Assembly (NCBI RefSeq): GCF_947258925.1
Contig: NZ_CAMYKG010000004.1
Span: 1 to 64,000, forward strand
Length of the DNA: 64,000 nt
From: an uncultured Eudoraea sp.
GTDB taxonomy: Bacteria > Bacteroidota > Bacteroidia > Flavobacteriales > Flavobacteriaceae
Direction of reading: 5' to 3'
Each line of letters begins with the position of its first letter. Within the stretch, counting starts at the first letter, position 1. Both the position numbers and the translations under genes were made by a program. Below the pieces are notes generated by a model. The model had not been told where the DNA came from and did not search any database. It saw only the letters and a list, made by a program, of their open reading frames with translations. This document shows positions 35,715 through 44,762 of this stretch, piece by piece.

Positions 35715-36653
35715 ATGCTCAATTTTTTGTTTATCGTCATTGGTTTGTCTTTATTAATACTGGGAGGAAACTGGTTATTAAAGTCGGCTGTAGCTTTTTC
35801 TTTGCGCCTCAATATATCCAGAATTATTATCGGCATGACCATAGTTTCCTTTGCAACTTCGGCACCGGAACTTATTGTTAGCATAAATGCTGCATTAGAT
35901 GGTTTTCCGGATCTGGCCCTTGGAAATGTGGTTGGATCCAATATCGCCAACCTGGGATTAGTATTGGCAATTATTATAATTCTTGGCAACATTGATGTAC
36001 GTAAGGCTTTCTATATTACAGACTGGCCGGTGATGATGGCCGCAACTTTTTTAGTTATAGGTTTTCTGTATTTCGACGGTGCCTTACAACGCCATGAAGG
36101 CGGAATTATGCTTCTTTTCCTATTTCTGTTTTTGATTTTTTTACTTCGTTTTCAGAAAACGGCTGTAATAGATGATGCCCGTGAGGATGATAAACCTCTC
36201 GCGCTTTACAAGGCGTTGCTTTTTCTGGGATTGGGTGGTGCGGCCCTTTGGGGAGGTTCAGAATTATTGGTCATGGGCGCTGTAGGCATGGCTACTTTTT
36301 ATGAAGTAAGTGAACGTATTATTGGAATTACCGTAGTTTCTGTAGGTACAAGTATCCCCGAACTGGCAGCTTCCATTATAGCAGTAGTTAAAAAGGAAAA
36401 ATCCATTTCCGTGGGTAACCTTATTGGTTCCAATATCTTTAATTTGTTAGCTGTATTAGGAATTACTTCTTTAATTCAACCCATTTATGTCATTGATCAG
36501 GGGCTGCTAACCAATGATATCTGGTGGATGTTGGGTATTTCCTTCCTTATTCTTCCATTGGTCTTCTTTCCTAAAGGACTTCGACTGGGCTGGAGAGACG
36601 GTCTTATATTGTTGTTTTTCTATTCTCTTTTTCTATATTTTACGCTATTCTGA
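35715..36653 (+). CDS. Calcium/sodium antiporter (CaCA family, YrbG-like)
   Basis: Inner-membrane exchanger with ~10 helices and the two inverted alpha-repeat motifs: GMTIVSFATSAPELIVSI with GNVVGSNIANLGLVL, and GITVVSVGTSIPELAASI with GNLIGSNIFNLLAVLG. It expels Ca2+ in exchange for Na+ or H+. I prefer the ATG at 35715 because homologues start right before the LLILGGNWLLKSA helix; the frame is open back to a TTG at 35658 and an ATG at 35673. Confidence 0.92.
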   Translation: MLNFLFIVIGLSLLILGGNWLLKSAVAFSLRLNISRIIIGMTIVSFATSAPELIVSINAALDGFPDLALGNVVGSNIANLGLVLAIIIILGNIDVRKAFYITDWPVMMAATFLVIGFLYFDGALQRHEGGIMLLFLFLFLIFLLRFQKTAVIDDAREDDKPLALYKALLFLGLGGAALWGGSELLVMGAVGMATFYEVSERIIGITVVSVGTSIPELAASIIAVVKKEKSISVGNLIGSNIFNLLAVLGITSLIQPIYVIDQGLLTNDIWWMLGISFLILPLVFFPKGLRLGWRDGLILLFFYSLFLYFTLF

Positions 36654-36677
36654 AAATGGATTTAACAATTATGTTCT

Positions 36678-38267
36678 ATGAATATAAGATTACGACTTGT
36701 TTTATTCCTCCTTATAGTTTTTAATATATCGCTTACGTCGGCCCAAAAGCCGGAATTTATATATGGAAGATTGCTGAACATTATAAGCAAAGAACCCATT
36801 CCTTTTGCTACTATTCGAGTGCAGAATTATGCTTTAGGGGTAATTTCTAATGCAGATGGAGGGTTTAAAATACCTCTTAAGTACCAGACCTTAGGCGATG
36901 TCCTGGAGGTGTCCTCTATGGGTTATGAGACTAAAATAATTTTAATATCTGAATTAATTTCTAATGAAATAAATATCATTTATCTAAAGGAAGGAATAAT
37001 TGAGCTCGAAGAAGCAGTGCTAAAGGCAAGAAAAAAAAGACCTCTGGGCACCAAAAGAATTGTCAGGAATGCTATAAATGCTATTCCCCGAAATTATCCG
37101 ATAAGTTCTTTTTCCACACTTGGATATTATCGGGATTATCAATTGGATAAGAATAAATATCTTAACCTTAATGAAGCTATTCTTGAAGTATTTGATGGTG
37201 GTTTTGACAAATCAGATTTGAAGACCACCAAAGTGCGTTTGTACGATTTCAGGGAGAATACAGATTTTGAAAGAAATTCTGTTGCCCGACAACCCTATAA
37301 TTACAAAAGTGGATTAAAAGTTATCGATAATGCCTATTTGCATGATTTTGGAGGTAATGAATTTACTATTTTACGCATTCACGACGCCATCCGGAATTAT
37401 GAATATGAAACCTATTCATTTGTAAATAGGTTCAAATACGAATTCCTGTCAAATCACAGTTTTAAAAGGAAACAAGACACGTATTTAAAAGGAGAGTATC
37501 TATATACCATCGATTTTAAAAAATCGTACGAAAACTACCTTGCTTACGGGACCTTATATATTTCCAGGAAAGATTTTGCCATTCATAAAATGGAATATTC
37601 GCTTTATGACCGTTTTAAATCAATGCCGAAGGGCAAAACAAACAAACATGATACCGGCAAACAGCTTATTTTTGAGGTAATCACGGAATATCAGCGTGTA
37701 AATACTAAAATGTTTTTAAATTATATCTCTTTTCACAATACGTTTATGCTTGTGGAACCACCAAAATTCAGGACAGAACAGTTTTTAGTTGACCTCAAAA
37801 AAAGATGTTTTGTAATTAAGTTAAGTGGCCAGCCAGAACCAGTATCCACACAGAGGATAACTAATTATACTATAAAGCATAATGGAAAAAAGGTACCAAT
37901 AGGTCTCATAGTAACAGGTGATAAAGAGATTGAGGTATACCCGCGGATACCTCAGGAGAAGGAAGACGCAATGTTTAAGGAAATTAGTATGGCAACAAGC
38001 ATTGTAGAAGGGATATCTGACCTGTTAAGTATAAAAGTTAAAAATATTTTGGATACTGAGGGTAATGTTTTAGATAGACCTACTTATGGTCTATTTGATC
38101 AATTTCGTGAGTACTTTGTTCAGCAGGTAAATTCTTCCGGTAAAGGCCCTGCAGATAGTCTTTATATGAGGAAGAATATCCCTATTTTTAAAGGGCAACC
38201 CCTGGTAAAACCGGATGGGTTCACAGATTTTTGGATGAACACCCCACTAAAAACACCTATAAATTAA
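36678..38267 (+). CDS. Exported CarboxypepD_reg-like (carboxypeptidase regulatory-like) protein
   Basis: A signal peptide (cleavage near TSAQ, residues 20-23) is followed by a carboxypeptidase-regulatory-like beta domain: FIYGRLLNIISKEPIPFATI, then ALGVISNADGGFKIPL and LEVSSMGYET (about 28-105). The remaining ~420 residues (from EEAVLKARKKRPLGTKRIVRNA) resemble the bodies of DUF5686-like outer-membrane-associated proteins of Bacteroidota. No catalytic motif is visible. It lies 24 bp after the exchanger gene, so the two may share a transcript. Function unknown. Confidence 0.75.
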   Translation: MNIRLRLVLFLLIVFNISLTSAQKPEFIYGRLLNIISKEPIPFATIRVQNYALGVISNADGGFKIPLKYQTLGDVLEVSSMGYETKIILISELISNEINIIYLKEGIIELEEAVLKARKKRPLGTKRIVRNAINAIPRNYPISSFSTLGYYRDYQLDKNKYLNLNEAILEVFDGGFDKSDLKTTKVRLYDFRENTDFERNSVARQPYNYKSGLKVIDNAYLHDFGGNEFTILRIHDAIRNYEYETYSFVNRFKYEFLSNHSFKRKQDTYLKGEYLYTIDFKKSYENYLAYGTLYISRKDFAIHKMEYSLYDRFKSMPKGKTNKHDTGKQLIFEVITEYQRVNTKMFLNYISFHNTFMLVEPPKFRTEQFLVDLKKRCFVIKLSGQPEPVSTQRITNYTIKHNGKKVPIGLIVTGDKEIEVYPRIPQEKEDAMFKEISMATSIVEGISDLLSIKVKNILDTEGNVLDRPTYGLFDQFREYFVQQVNSSGKGPADSLYMRKNIPIFKGQPLVKPDGFTDFWMNTPLKTPIN

Positions 38268-38300
38268 AAAACCGCCTTTAAGGAATTAAAGGCGGCTCAG
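38266..38300. terminator. Bidirectional terminator between convergent genes
   Basis: A perfect 10-bp stem, CCGCCTTTAA (38272-38281) with TTAAAGGCGG (38286-38295), and a GGAA loop. On the - strand it is followed by a T run, so it ends the glutamine synthetase transcript; it may also stop the convergent gene. Confidence 0.85.
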
Positions 38301-38318
38301 TAAAAATTATGCGGAGAA

Positions 38319-39344
38319 CTAGTTAGCTACAGCTTCAATATTTGCTGATTTAACAGTTTTGATAATTCTTCCTGCAATCTTGTATGGGTCACCATTAGAA
38401 GCAGGGCGCCTGTCTTCTAACCATCCTTTCCATCCCTTTTCAACGGTGATGATCGGGATTCTGATAGAAGCTCCCCGGTCTGAAACACCATAACTAAAAT
38501 CCTTAATGGATGCTGTTTCATGTAAGCCAGTAAGCCTTTCATCATTAAAAGCACCGTAAACGTCTATATGATCAATAGCAACAGGCCTGAAAGCCTCACA
38601 AATTTGTTCATAAATCTCTTTAGAACCACATGTTCTTAACGTTGTATTTGAAAAGTTTGCGTGCATTCCACTACCATTCCAATCGCCCTTAACCGGTTTT
38701 GGATGTAATTCAATATAGTAGCCATATTTCTCAGTTAGGCGATTCAATAAATAACGGGCAATCCAAATCTCATCACCAGCTTTTTTAGCACCCTTGGCAA
38801 AGCACTGAAATTCCCACTGTCCGGGCGCCACCTCCTGATTAATACCTTCGATATTAATGCCGGCCGCAAGACATAAGTCCATATGCTCTTCTACAAAGTC
38901 TCTCCCCCAGGTGTATCTTCCACCAACGGAGCAGTAATACTTACCTTGAGGCCCTGGAAACCCGCCACGTGGAAACCCAAGCGGTAAATCCGTCTCAGTA
39001 TCCATTAAAAAATATTCCTGTTCAAATCCGAACCAGAAGTCATTATCATCATCATCAATTTGAGCACGATGATTTGATTCATGCGGTGTTCCATCAGCAT
39101 TTAGCACTTCTGCCATTACTAAAAATCCGTTAGCTCTTTCGGGATCCGGATAAATAGCAACCGGTTTCAACAAACAATCTGAAGAATCACCTGTTGCCTG
39201 TTCTGTTGAACTTCCGTCAAAAGACCATAATGGGCAGTCCTCTATTTTGCCACCAAAATCTTCTTCAATTTTAGTTTTGCTTCTCAACTCCTGCGTTGGT
39301 TCGTGGCCATCCAACCAAATGTATTCCAATTTTGTCTTACTCAT
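38319..39344 (-). CDS. glnA: Glutamine synthetase, GSII (eukaryote-like) type
   Basis: A 341-residue GSII. It makes glutamine from glutamate, ammonia and ATP. Seen: LEYIWLDG start, SFDGSSTEQATGDSSDCLLKP in the N-terminal beta-grasp domain, the metal-site stretch FGFEQEYFLMD, NQEVAPGQWEFQ, KPVKGDWNGSGMHANFS and DRGASIRIP. The ~340-residue length fits GSII rather than GSI (~470). It is divergent from a GSIII gene, with a shared 211-bp promoter region holding nitrogen-control-like elements also found before the P-II operon at 61.5 kb. Confidence 0.94.
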   Translation of the reverse strand: MSKTKLEYIWLDGHEPTQELRSKTKIEEDFGGKIEDCPLWSFDGSSTEQATGDSSDCLLKPVAIYPDPERANGFLVMAEVLNADGTPHESNHRAQIDDDDNDFWFGFEQEYFLMDTETDLPLGFPRGGFPGPQGKYYCSVGGRYTWGRDFVEEHMDLCLAAGINIEGINQEVAPGQWEFQCFAKGAKKAGDEIWIARYLLNRLTEKYGYYIELHPKPVKGDWNGSGMHANFSNTTLRTCGSKEIYEQICEAFRPVAIDHIDVYGAFNDERLTGLHETASIKDFSYGVSDRGASIRIPIITVEKGWKGWLEDRRPASNGDPYKIAGRIIKTVKSANIEAVAN

Positions 39345-39379
39345 AATCTTCGATGTTAATTTTTCAATTTTGCGATTTC

Positions 39380-39475
39380 CAAAAATAAATTATTTTAATT
39401 ATATCTATTAAAAAATAGGGGGTATTTATCAAAAAATTCGACATATTTATCAACACCCCTGTTTATTAGAGGGTA
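39380..39475 (-). promoter_or_regulatory. GSII promoter with candidate nitrogen-control elements
   Basis: On the - strand: -7 box TATTTTTG (39380-39387); 22 bp upstream the element TACCCCCTATTTTTT (39410-39424); 51 bp further up a second TACCCTC (39469-39475). There is no -33 TTG; the element sits at that place. The same arrangement precedes the P-II gene. On the + strand, facing GSIII, ACCCCT-GTTTATT at ~39454-39467 followed by TAATTTAG (39492-39499) is a weaker copy. Direct repeats TATTTATCAA at 39423-39432 and 39444-39453 are 21 bp apart. Confidence 0.6.
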
Positions 39476-39555
39476 TTTTGCAATATTTGCATAATTTAGC
39501 GGTTTTTCTATTAATTGCTTAATATCGTTGAAATTAAACTCTTAAAATTCAATTA

Positions 39556-41742
39556 ATGTCCAAAAGAAGATTAAATGCAATTACCGAAAGCCTGCAGCGC
39601 CAACAGCATTCAGTGATAGAAACAGGCCGAAGATCAGAACTATTTGGCACCCATGTTTTTAATGAAGACCGGATGCTGCAATATCTTACAAAGGATGCGC
39701 ATAGAAGCGTTAATGAAGCAATATTTGCGGGTACCAAAATTGATAGAAAAATAGCAGATCAAGTAGCTGAAGCCATGAAAGCATGGGCAATCTCAATGGG
39801 TGCTACGCATTATACACACTGGTTTCAACCTTTAACAGGATCAACTGCAGAAAAGCATGACGCTTTTTTTGACCTTAGGACGGACGGACGGGCGGTTGAA
39901 AGATTTGGTGGCGACCAACTTGTTCAGCAGGAGCCAGATGCCTCAAGTTTTCCTAGTGGGGGAATAAGGAATACCTTTGAAGCAAGGGGTTACACGGCTT
40001 GGGATCCTACTTCCCCGGCATTTATTTATGGTACAACGCTTTGCATTCCCACAATTTTTGTCTCCTATACCGGAGAAGCGCTGGACAACAAGGCCCCTCT
40101 ATTAAGAGCTTTGCACGCTGTGGATATTGCGGCTACAGCCGTGGCCAAATATTTTGATAAAAATGTTTCTAAGGTCCATGCTACCTTAGGGTGGGAGCAA
40201 GAGTTTTTTTTGGTAGATAAGGCATTGGCAAATTCACGCCCTGATATAGTTTTAACCGGTCGGACACTTATTGGACATCTCGCAGCCAAAGGTCAGCAGT
40301 TAAGTGATCATTATTTTGGAGTTATTCCCACCAGGGCAGTAAACTTTATGAGGGAACTGGAAAAAGAATGTATTCAACTGGGCATCCCTTTAAAAACCAG
40401 ACATAATGAAGTTGCGCCCAATCAATTTGAATTGGCTCCCGTTTTTGAAGAAGCAAACCTGTCAGTTGACCATAACTTGCTCCTCATGGATATTATGGAA
40501 AAGGTAGCAGACAGGCATAATTTTAAAGTTCTATTTCATGAAAAACCTTTCGCGGGGATCAATGGTTCAGGGAAACATAATAATTGGTCGCTGGCAACGG
40601 ATACCGGAGTTAATTTGTTAAGTCCGGGATCTACACCAATGAAAAACCTGCAGTTCCTAACCTTTTTTGTAAATACTATTAAAGCGGTGGACACCTATGA
40701 GGAGCTTTTGAGGTCTTCAATTGCTTCTGCCAGTAACGATCATAGATTGGGTGCCAACGAGGCTCCACCTGCTATTATTTCAATCTTTATTGGCACACAA
40801 CTAAGTCATGTTTTGGATGAATTGGAAGGAGTTTCCAAGGGAAAACTTTCACCTGAGGAAAAAACTGAACTAAAGCTCAATGTAGTAGGTAAGATCCCGG
40901 AAATTTTATTGGACAATACCGATAGAAACAGGACTTCACCATTTGCATTTACCGGAAATAAGTTTGAGATGCGTGCTGTTGGTTCTAAAACAAATTCTGC
41001 AAAGCCCATGATGATTCTGAATACGATTGTCGCTAATCAATTAAAGGAATTTAAAAAGGAAGTAGATGCTTTAATTGATAAAAAGAAATTAAAGAAGGAT
41101 GAGGCAGTTTTTAATGTATTAAGGGAATATATTAAATCATCCAAAAGAATTCGTTTTGATGGGGATGGCTATAGTGAAGAATGGGAAAAAGAAGCTAAAA
41201 AAAGGAAGTTGAGTAATAACAAAGATACTCCTTCGGCAGTCCGGGTGCTGACATCTAAAAAGAGTTTGGAACTTTTTAAGGGCTTGGAGGTCATGAATAG
41301 TACTGAAGTAGAAGCGAGGCAGGAAGTTGAATTAGAAACCTATATTTTGCAAACCCAAATTGAGGGCAGGGTTTTAAATGATTTGGTATATAGCAACATC
41401 ATTCCTGCGGCAATCGAATATCAAAATAAAATAATTAAAAATGTTCTGGGCTTAAAAGAGATTTATGGCGCAGCGCATAAAAAATTATCCGAGGGCCATC
41501 TTACTTTGATTGAACAGATTTCGGAGCATATGGTAGTTATAAAAAGGAATACAGATGATATGACCAATGCCCGAAAGATCGCTAATAATTTAAAAGATCT
41601 CAATAAGAAAGCATTCGCATATTGCGATAATGTTCGACCCTATTTTGATAAAATCCGATATCATTGTGATAAGCTTGAGCAACTAATCGACGATCAGTCC
41701 TGGCCCCTTACTAAATACAGGGAACTATTGTATATTAAATAA
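39556..41742 (+). CDS. glnN: Glutamine synthetase, GSIII type
   Basis: A 728-residue GSIII, the class typical of Bacteroidota and cyanobacteria. Seen: the N-terminal FGTHVFNEDRMLQYL, HYTHWFQPLTGSTAEKHD, LGWEQEFFLVD, RHNEVAPNQFELAP, HEKPFAGINGSGKHNNWS and NDHRLGANEAPPAIIS, in normal order. The C-terminal ~150 residues form the family's helical tail. Having GSII and GSIII back to back gives the cell two ammonia-assimilating enzymes under one control region. Confidence 0.95.
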   Translation: MSKRRLNAITESLQRQQHSVIETGRRSELFGTHVFNEDRMLQYLTKDAHRSVNEAIFAGTKIDRKIADQVAEAMKAWAISMGATHYTHWFQPLTGSTAEKHDAFFDLRTDGRAVERFGGDQLVQQEPDASSFPSGGIRNTFEARGYTAWDPTSPAFIYGTTLCIPTIFVSYTGEALDNKAPLLRALHAVDIAATAVAKYFDKNVSKVHATLGWEQEFFLVDKALANSRPDIVLTGRTLIGHLAAKGQQLSDHYFGVIPTRAVNFMRELEKECIQLGIPLKTRHNEVAPNQFELAPVFEEANLSVDHNLLLMDIMEKVADRHNFKVLFHEKPFAGINGSGKHNNWSLATDTGVNLLSPGSTPMKNLQFLTFFVNTIKAVDTYEELLRSSIASASNDHRLGANEAPPAIISIFIGTQLSHVLDELEGVSKGKLSPEEKTELKLNVVGKIPEILLDNTDRNRTSPFAFTGNKFEMRAVGSKTNSAKPMMILNTIVANQLKEFKKEVDALIDKKKLKKDEAVFNVLREYIKSSKRIRFDGDGYSEEWEKEAKKRKLSNNKDTPSAVRVLTSKKSLELFKGLEVMNSTEVEARQEVELETYILQTQIEGRVLNDLVYSNIIPAAIEYQNKIIKNVLGLKEIYGAAHKKLSEGHLTLIEQISEHMVVIKRNTDDMTNARKIANNLKDLNKKAFAYCDNVRPYFDKIRYHCDKLEQLIDDQSWPLTKYRELLYIK

Positions 41743-41752
41743 GCATAGAATT

Positions 41753-41781
41753 AAAGCTCACATTTTGTGGGCTTTTTTTAA
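41753..41781 (+). terminator. Rho-independent terminator after GSIII
   Basis: Stem AAAGCTCAC (41753-41761) with GTGGGCTTT (41767-41775), including one G-T pair, with a 5-base loop and a T run ending at 41779. Confidence 0.8.
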
Positions 41782-41813
41782 GGTTTGTCCTATTTTTACG
41801 AAAACCAAAATCA

Positions 41814-42992
41814 ATGGATCCGTCTGCCAGTAAACGTTATAGCCAAAGAGGAGTATCAGCCTCCAAAGAAGACGTTCATAATGCCATAAAAAATATTGAC
41901 AAAGGGTTATTTCCAAACGCTTTTTGCAAGATTGTAGAGGATTACCTCACCGGGGATGAGGAATATTGTTTGGTAATGCATGCAGATGGTGCGGGTACCA
42001 AATCCTCACTTGCGTATATGTATTGGAAAGAAACAGGCGACCTGTCTGTTTGGAAAGGTATTGCACAAGATGCACTGATTATGAACCTGGATGATCTTTT
42101 ATGTGTTGGTGTTACAGATAATATCCTGTTGTCTTCTACGATTGGAAGAAATAAAAACCTGATTCCGGGAGAGGTGATTTCGGCCATAATTAATGGGACC
42201 GAGGAATTGATTGAAGATTTGGCCAATCATGGGATCACGATTCATAGTACTGGTGGAGAAACTGCAGACGTAGGAGATTTAGTGCGTACGGTGATCGTTG
42301 ATTCTACAGTGACTGCCCGGTTGAAAAGGTCGAGTGTAATTAATAATTCTAATATTTCCCCGGGAGATGTTATTGTTGGTCTGGCGTCTTACGGACAGGC
42401 GACATATGAGAAGGAATATAATGGTGGGATGGGTAGTAACGGACTTACCTCAGCAAGGCACGATGTTTTTTCAAAATACCTGAGTGCAAAATATCCTGAG
42501 AGTTATGATGCAAGTGTTCCTGAAGCCTTGGTCTATTCCGGAAATGCTAAACTTACAGATGCCGTGCCCGATTCTCCTTTGGATGCCGGTAAACTTGTGT
42601 TGTCACCTACGAGAACCTACGCTCCAATCATAAAAAAAATTCTTCAAAAATACGATTCCGAACATATCCATGGGATGGTGCATTGCAGCGGTGGGGCACA
42701 GACCAAAATCCTTCACTTTGTGGAAAACCTGCATATCGTCAAAAACAACATGTTTCCCGTACCTCCCTTGTTTAGATTAATACAGGAGCAATCGGGTACA
42801 GATTGGAAAGAAATGTATCAGGTTTTTAATTGTGGACATCGTATGGAGCTTTATGTGGATAAAAGCATTGCCCGGGACCTAATTGAAATTTCTAAAGAAT
42901 TTGATGTAGAAGCCCAAATTATAGGCTATGTAGAGGCAAATCCCAAAAAAAAGTTAACAATCAAGAGCCAATACGGTAGCTTTAACTATTAA
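41814..42992 (+). CDS. purM: AIR synthase (phosphoribosylformylglycinamidine cyclo-ligase)
   Basis: A 392-residue PurM of the Bacteroidota form. It converts FGAM to AIR with ATP in purine synthesis. Seen: RYSQRGVSASKEDV start, MHADGAGTKSSLAY (the DG.GTK motif), LLCVGVTDNILLSSTIGRN, HSTGGETADVGD and GMVHCSGGAQTKI. It is somewhat longer than the E. coli enzyme (345). It stands alone, 71 bp after GSIII and beyond its terminator. Confidence 0.93.
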   Translation: MDPSASKRYSQRGVSASKEDVHNAIKNIDKGLFPNAFCKIVEDYLTGDEEYCLVMHADGAGTKSSLAYMYWKETGDLSVWKGIAQDALIMNLDDLLCVGVTDNILLSSTIGRNKNLIPGEVISAIINGTEELIEDLANHGITIHSTGGETADVGDLVRTVIVDSTVTARLKRSSVINNSNISPGDVIVGLASYGQATYEKEYNGGMGSNGLTSARHDVFSKYLSAKYPESYDASVPEALVYSGNAKLTDAVPDSPLDAGKLVLSPTRTYAPIIKKILQKYDSEHIHGMVHCSGGAQTKILHFVENLHIVKNNMFPVPPLFRLIQEQSGTDWKEMYQVFNCGHRMELYVDKSIARDLIEISKEFDVEAQIIGYVEANPKKKLTIKSQYGSFNY

Positions 42993-43090
42993 GGTATACG
43001 AATCCTTGTTTTAAAGCGTTCTTTCTTTAGTGATTTTTACCCTAATCCTCTAGTTGGATTTACCCAAGAAAAGTTAAAAATAGTTATGTT

Positions 43091-43522
43091 ATGGAGAGAA
43101 AAGAATTTTTAAGAAGTCTGGGAGCTGGTGCCGCTTTTGCTTTAACCTTCCCATGTATTAATGGTTGTTCAAGTGATGATGGAGACCTGGATGTGTTACC
43201 GGTGCCTACCGGAGTTGACTTTACAGTTGATCTTACTTCACAGGAAGGTTTAGGATTGCAGAATAATGGTGATTTTATTCTAAAAAATGATGTGGTCGTT
43301 GTAAAGAACCTGGAAGGGAACTTTGTAGCTGCCAGTCAGATTTGCAGTCATCAGCAAACAGATCAGGTAAGATTTATTGACGATAATGGAGGAATATTTC
43401 GTTGCTCTACGCATGGATCAGAATTTGATCAAAACGGTACACCATTAAATGCCATTACAAGCAATCCGCTTAAAACGTTTAACACAGAATTAAACGGTGA
43501 TTTACTGCGTGTTTTTGAGTAA
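43091..43522 (+). CDS. Rieske [2Fe-2S] lipoprotein
   Basis: A 143-residue exported protein. The N-terminus (RKEFLRSLGAGAAFALTF) looks Tat-like with an RK rather than RR pair, and it ends in a lipobox INGC (Cys26), so a folded, lipid-anchored protein is expected. The cluster ligands are Cys85 and His87 in QICSHQQ and Cys105 and His108 in FRCSTHGSEF. It likely moves electrons in the periplasm or at the membrane surface. The next gene but one is an FMN transferase, which hints at a shared extracytoplasmic redox role. Confidence 0.85.
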   Translation: MERKEFLRSLGAGAAFALTFPCINGCSSDDGDLDVLPVPTGVDFTVDLTSQEGLGLQNNGDFILKNDVVVVKNLEGNFVAASQICSHQQTDQVRFIDDNGGIFRCSTHGSEFDQNGTPLNAITSNPLKTFNTELNGDLLRVFE

Positions 43523-43551
43523 TTACCGCTATTCGCATTTTTAATTAAAAT

Positions 43552-43662
43552 ATGAAAAGTTTGGCCCTGGATCTTTTCGTTTTTTCCTATGCTCTTTCTT
43601 TAGTTGATAAGAGCGCAACATTGCTGTACCCCATTTTTTCACTACTAAAAAAATCAAAGTAA
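43552..43662 (+). CDS. Possible 36-residue small protein coupled to apbE
   Basis: The ORF starts MKSLALDLFVFSYALSLVDK, has a hydrophobic first half and ends LLKKSK. Its stop codon (43660-43662) directly abuts the GTG start of the apbE-like gene. Translation of this ORF may therefore feed ribosomes to that weak start. It could be a real small protein, a leader peptide or chance; no homologue is recalled with confidence. Confidence 0.4.
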   Translation: MKSLALDLFVFSYALSLVDKSATLLYPIFSLLKKSK

Positions 43663-44661
43663 GTGAGGAGTTTGGTGGTATTACTTTTTGGTATTCTTAC
43701 CATGGCCATGTCCTATGGACAGAATAAAAAATATGTAACCGTAAAAAGATCAGTAAGTTTAATGGGTGCTCCCTTTGAACTTACAGTTGTTGCCCAAAGC
43801 GAAGAAATTGGCTATATCAATTTGGAAGAAGCCATTGCAGAAGTTAGGCGAATTGAAAAATTGATTTCCTCCTGGGATCAGGATTCAGAAACTTCAGAAA
43901 TTAATCGAAATGCGGGCCTGAAACCCGTTAAGGTAAGCTATGAACTTTATAAGCTGATAGAGCGTTCTAAAAAGATTTCGGAAATTACAGAAGGTGCTTT
44001 TGATATTACGGTAGCCGCTATGGAAGACACCTGGAAGTATGATGGCTCCATGACGGCATTCCCAACCCCCGAACAGATAAGTGAGGCGGTTTCAAAAGTA
44101 GGGTATGACAAAATCGTATTAAATAGGGCCGATAATACTGTGTTTCTTAAGCAAGAGGGTATGCGAATAGGGTTTGGTGCAATTGGAAAAGGCTATGCCG
44201 CGGATAAGGTTAAGGAATTACTGGTCTCCAAACAGGTGCCAGCCGGCATGATCAACGCTTCCGGTGATATTACAACATGGGGAACAAAAGCAACTGGTGA
44301 GAAATGGTTGATAGGTGTGCATCGCCCAAGAGGTAACGGCAGGATATTTACATGGCTTCCTTTAATTGAATCATCCGTATCTGTTACAAGTAATCTGGAT
44401 AGATACCTGACTTTTAATGGTAAAAAATATTCGCAGTTTATTGATCCAATATCGGGATATCCTGCCACAGGTATCAACAAGGTGACTTTACTTGCCCAAA
44501 GTGCCGAATTTTGTGATGCCCTGGCTACAGCGGTATTTGTTCTGGGTAAGGAAAGAGGGATGTTCCTGGTAAACCAACTTGGTGACACTGAAGTAATAAT
44601 TCTGGACGCCTTTAATCAGATGTGGACCAGCAATGGAATAATTCTGGATACAGAAGAATAA
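43663..44661 (+). CDS. apbE: FAD:protein FMN transferase
   Basis: A 332-residue ApbE-family protein with a signal peptide (MRSLVVLLFGILTMAMSYGQ). It links FMN to Thr or Ser of exported or membrane redox proteins. Seen: SLMGAPFELTV, ISSWDQDSETSEINRNAG (FAD region), GFGAIGKGYAADKV, GMINASGDITTWG and FIDPISGYPATG followed by VFVLG. The start is a GTG; no better ATG is in frame upstream without a stop. It lies 140 bp after the Rieske lipoprotein gene. Confidence 0.92.
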   Translation: MRSLVVLLFGILTMAMSYGQNKKYVTVKRSVSLMGAPFELTVVAQSEEIGYINLEEAIAEVRRIEKLISSWDQDSETSEINRNAGLKPVKVSYELYKLIERSKKISEITEGAFDITVAAMEDTWKYDGSMTAFPTPEQISEAVSKVGYDKIVLNRADNTVFLKQEGMRIGFGAIGKGYAADKVKELLVSKQVPAGMINASGDITTWGTKATGEKWLIGVHRPRGNGRIFTWLPLIESSVSVTSNLDRYLTFNGKKYSQFIDPISGYPATGINKVTLLAQSAEFCDALATAVFVLGKERGMFLVNQLGDTEVIILDAFNQMWTSNGIILDTEE

Positions 44662-44762
44662 AAATTCTCATTATTATTTTACCGATACTCATCCTATATT
44701 AGTTTTTAAGAGGTTAATAACCTTTAAAAATTTGTAAATTCGCATACCTAAGAGATGATTGC

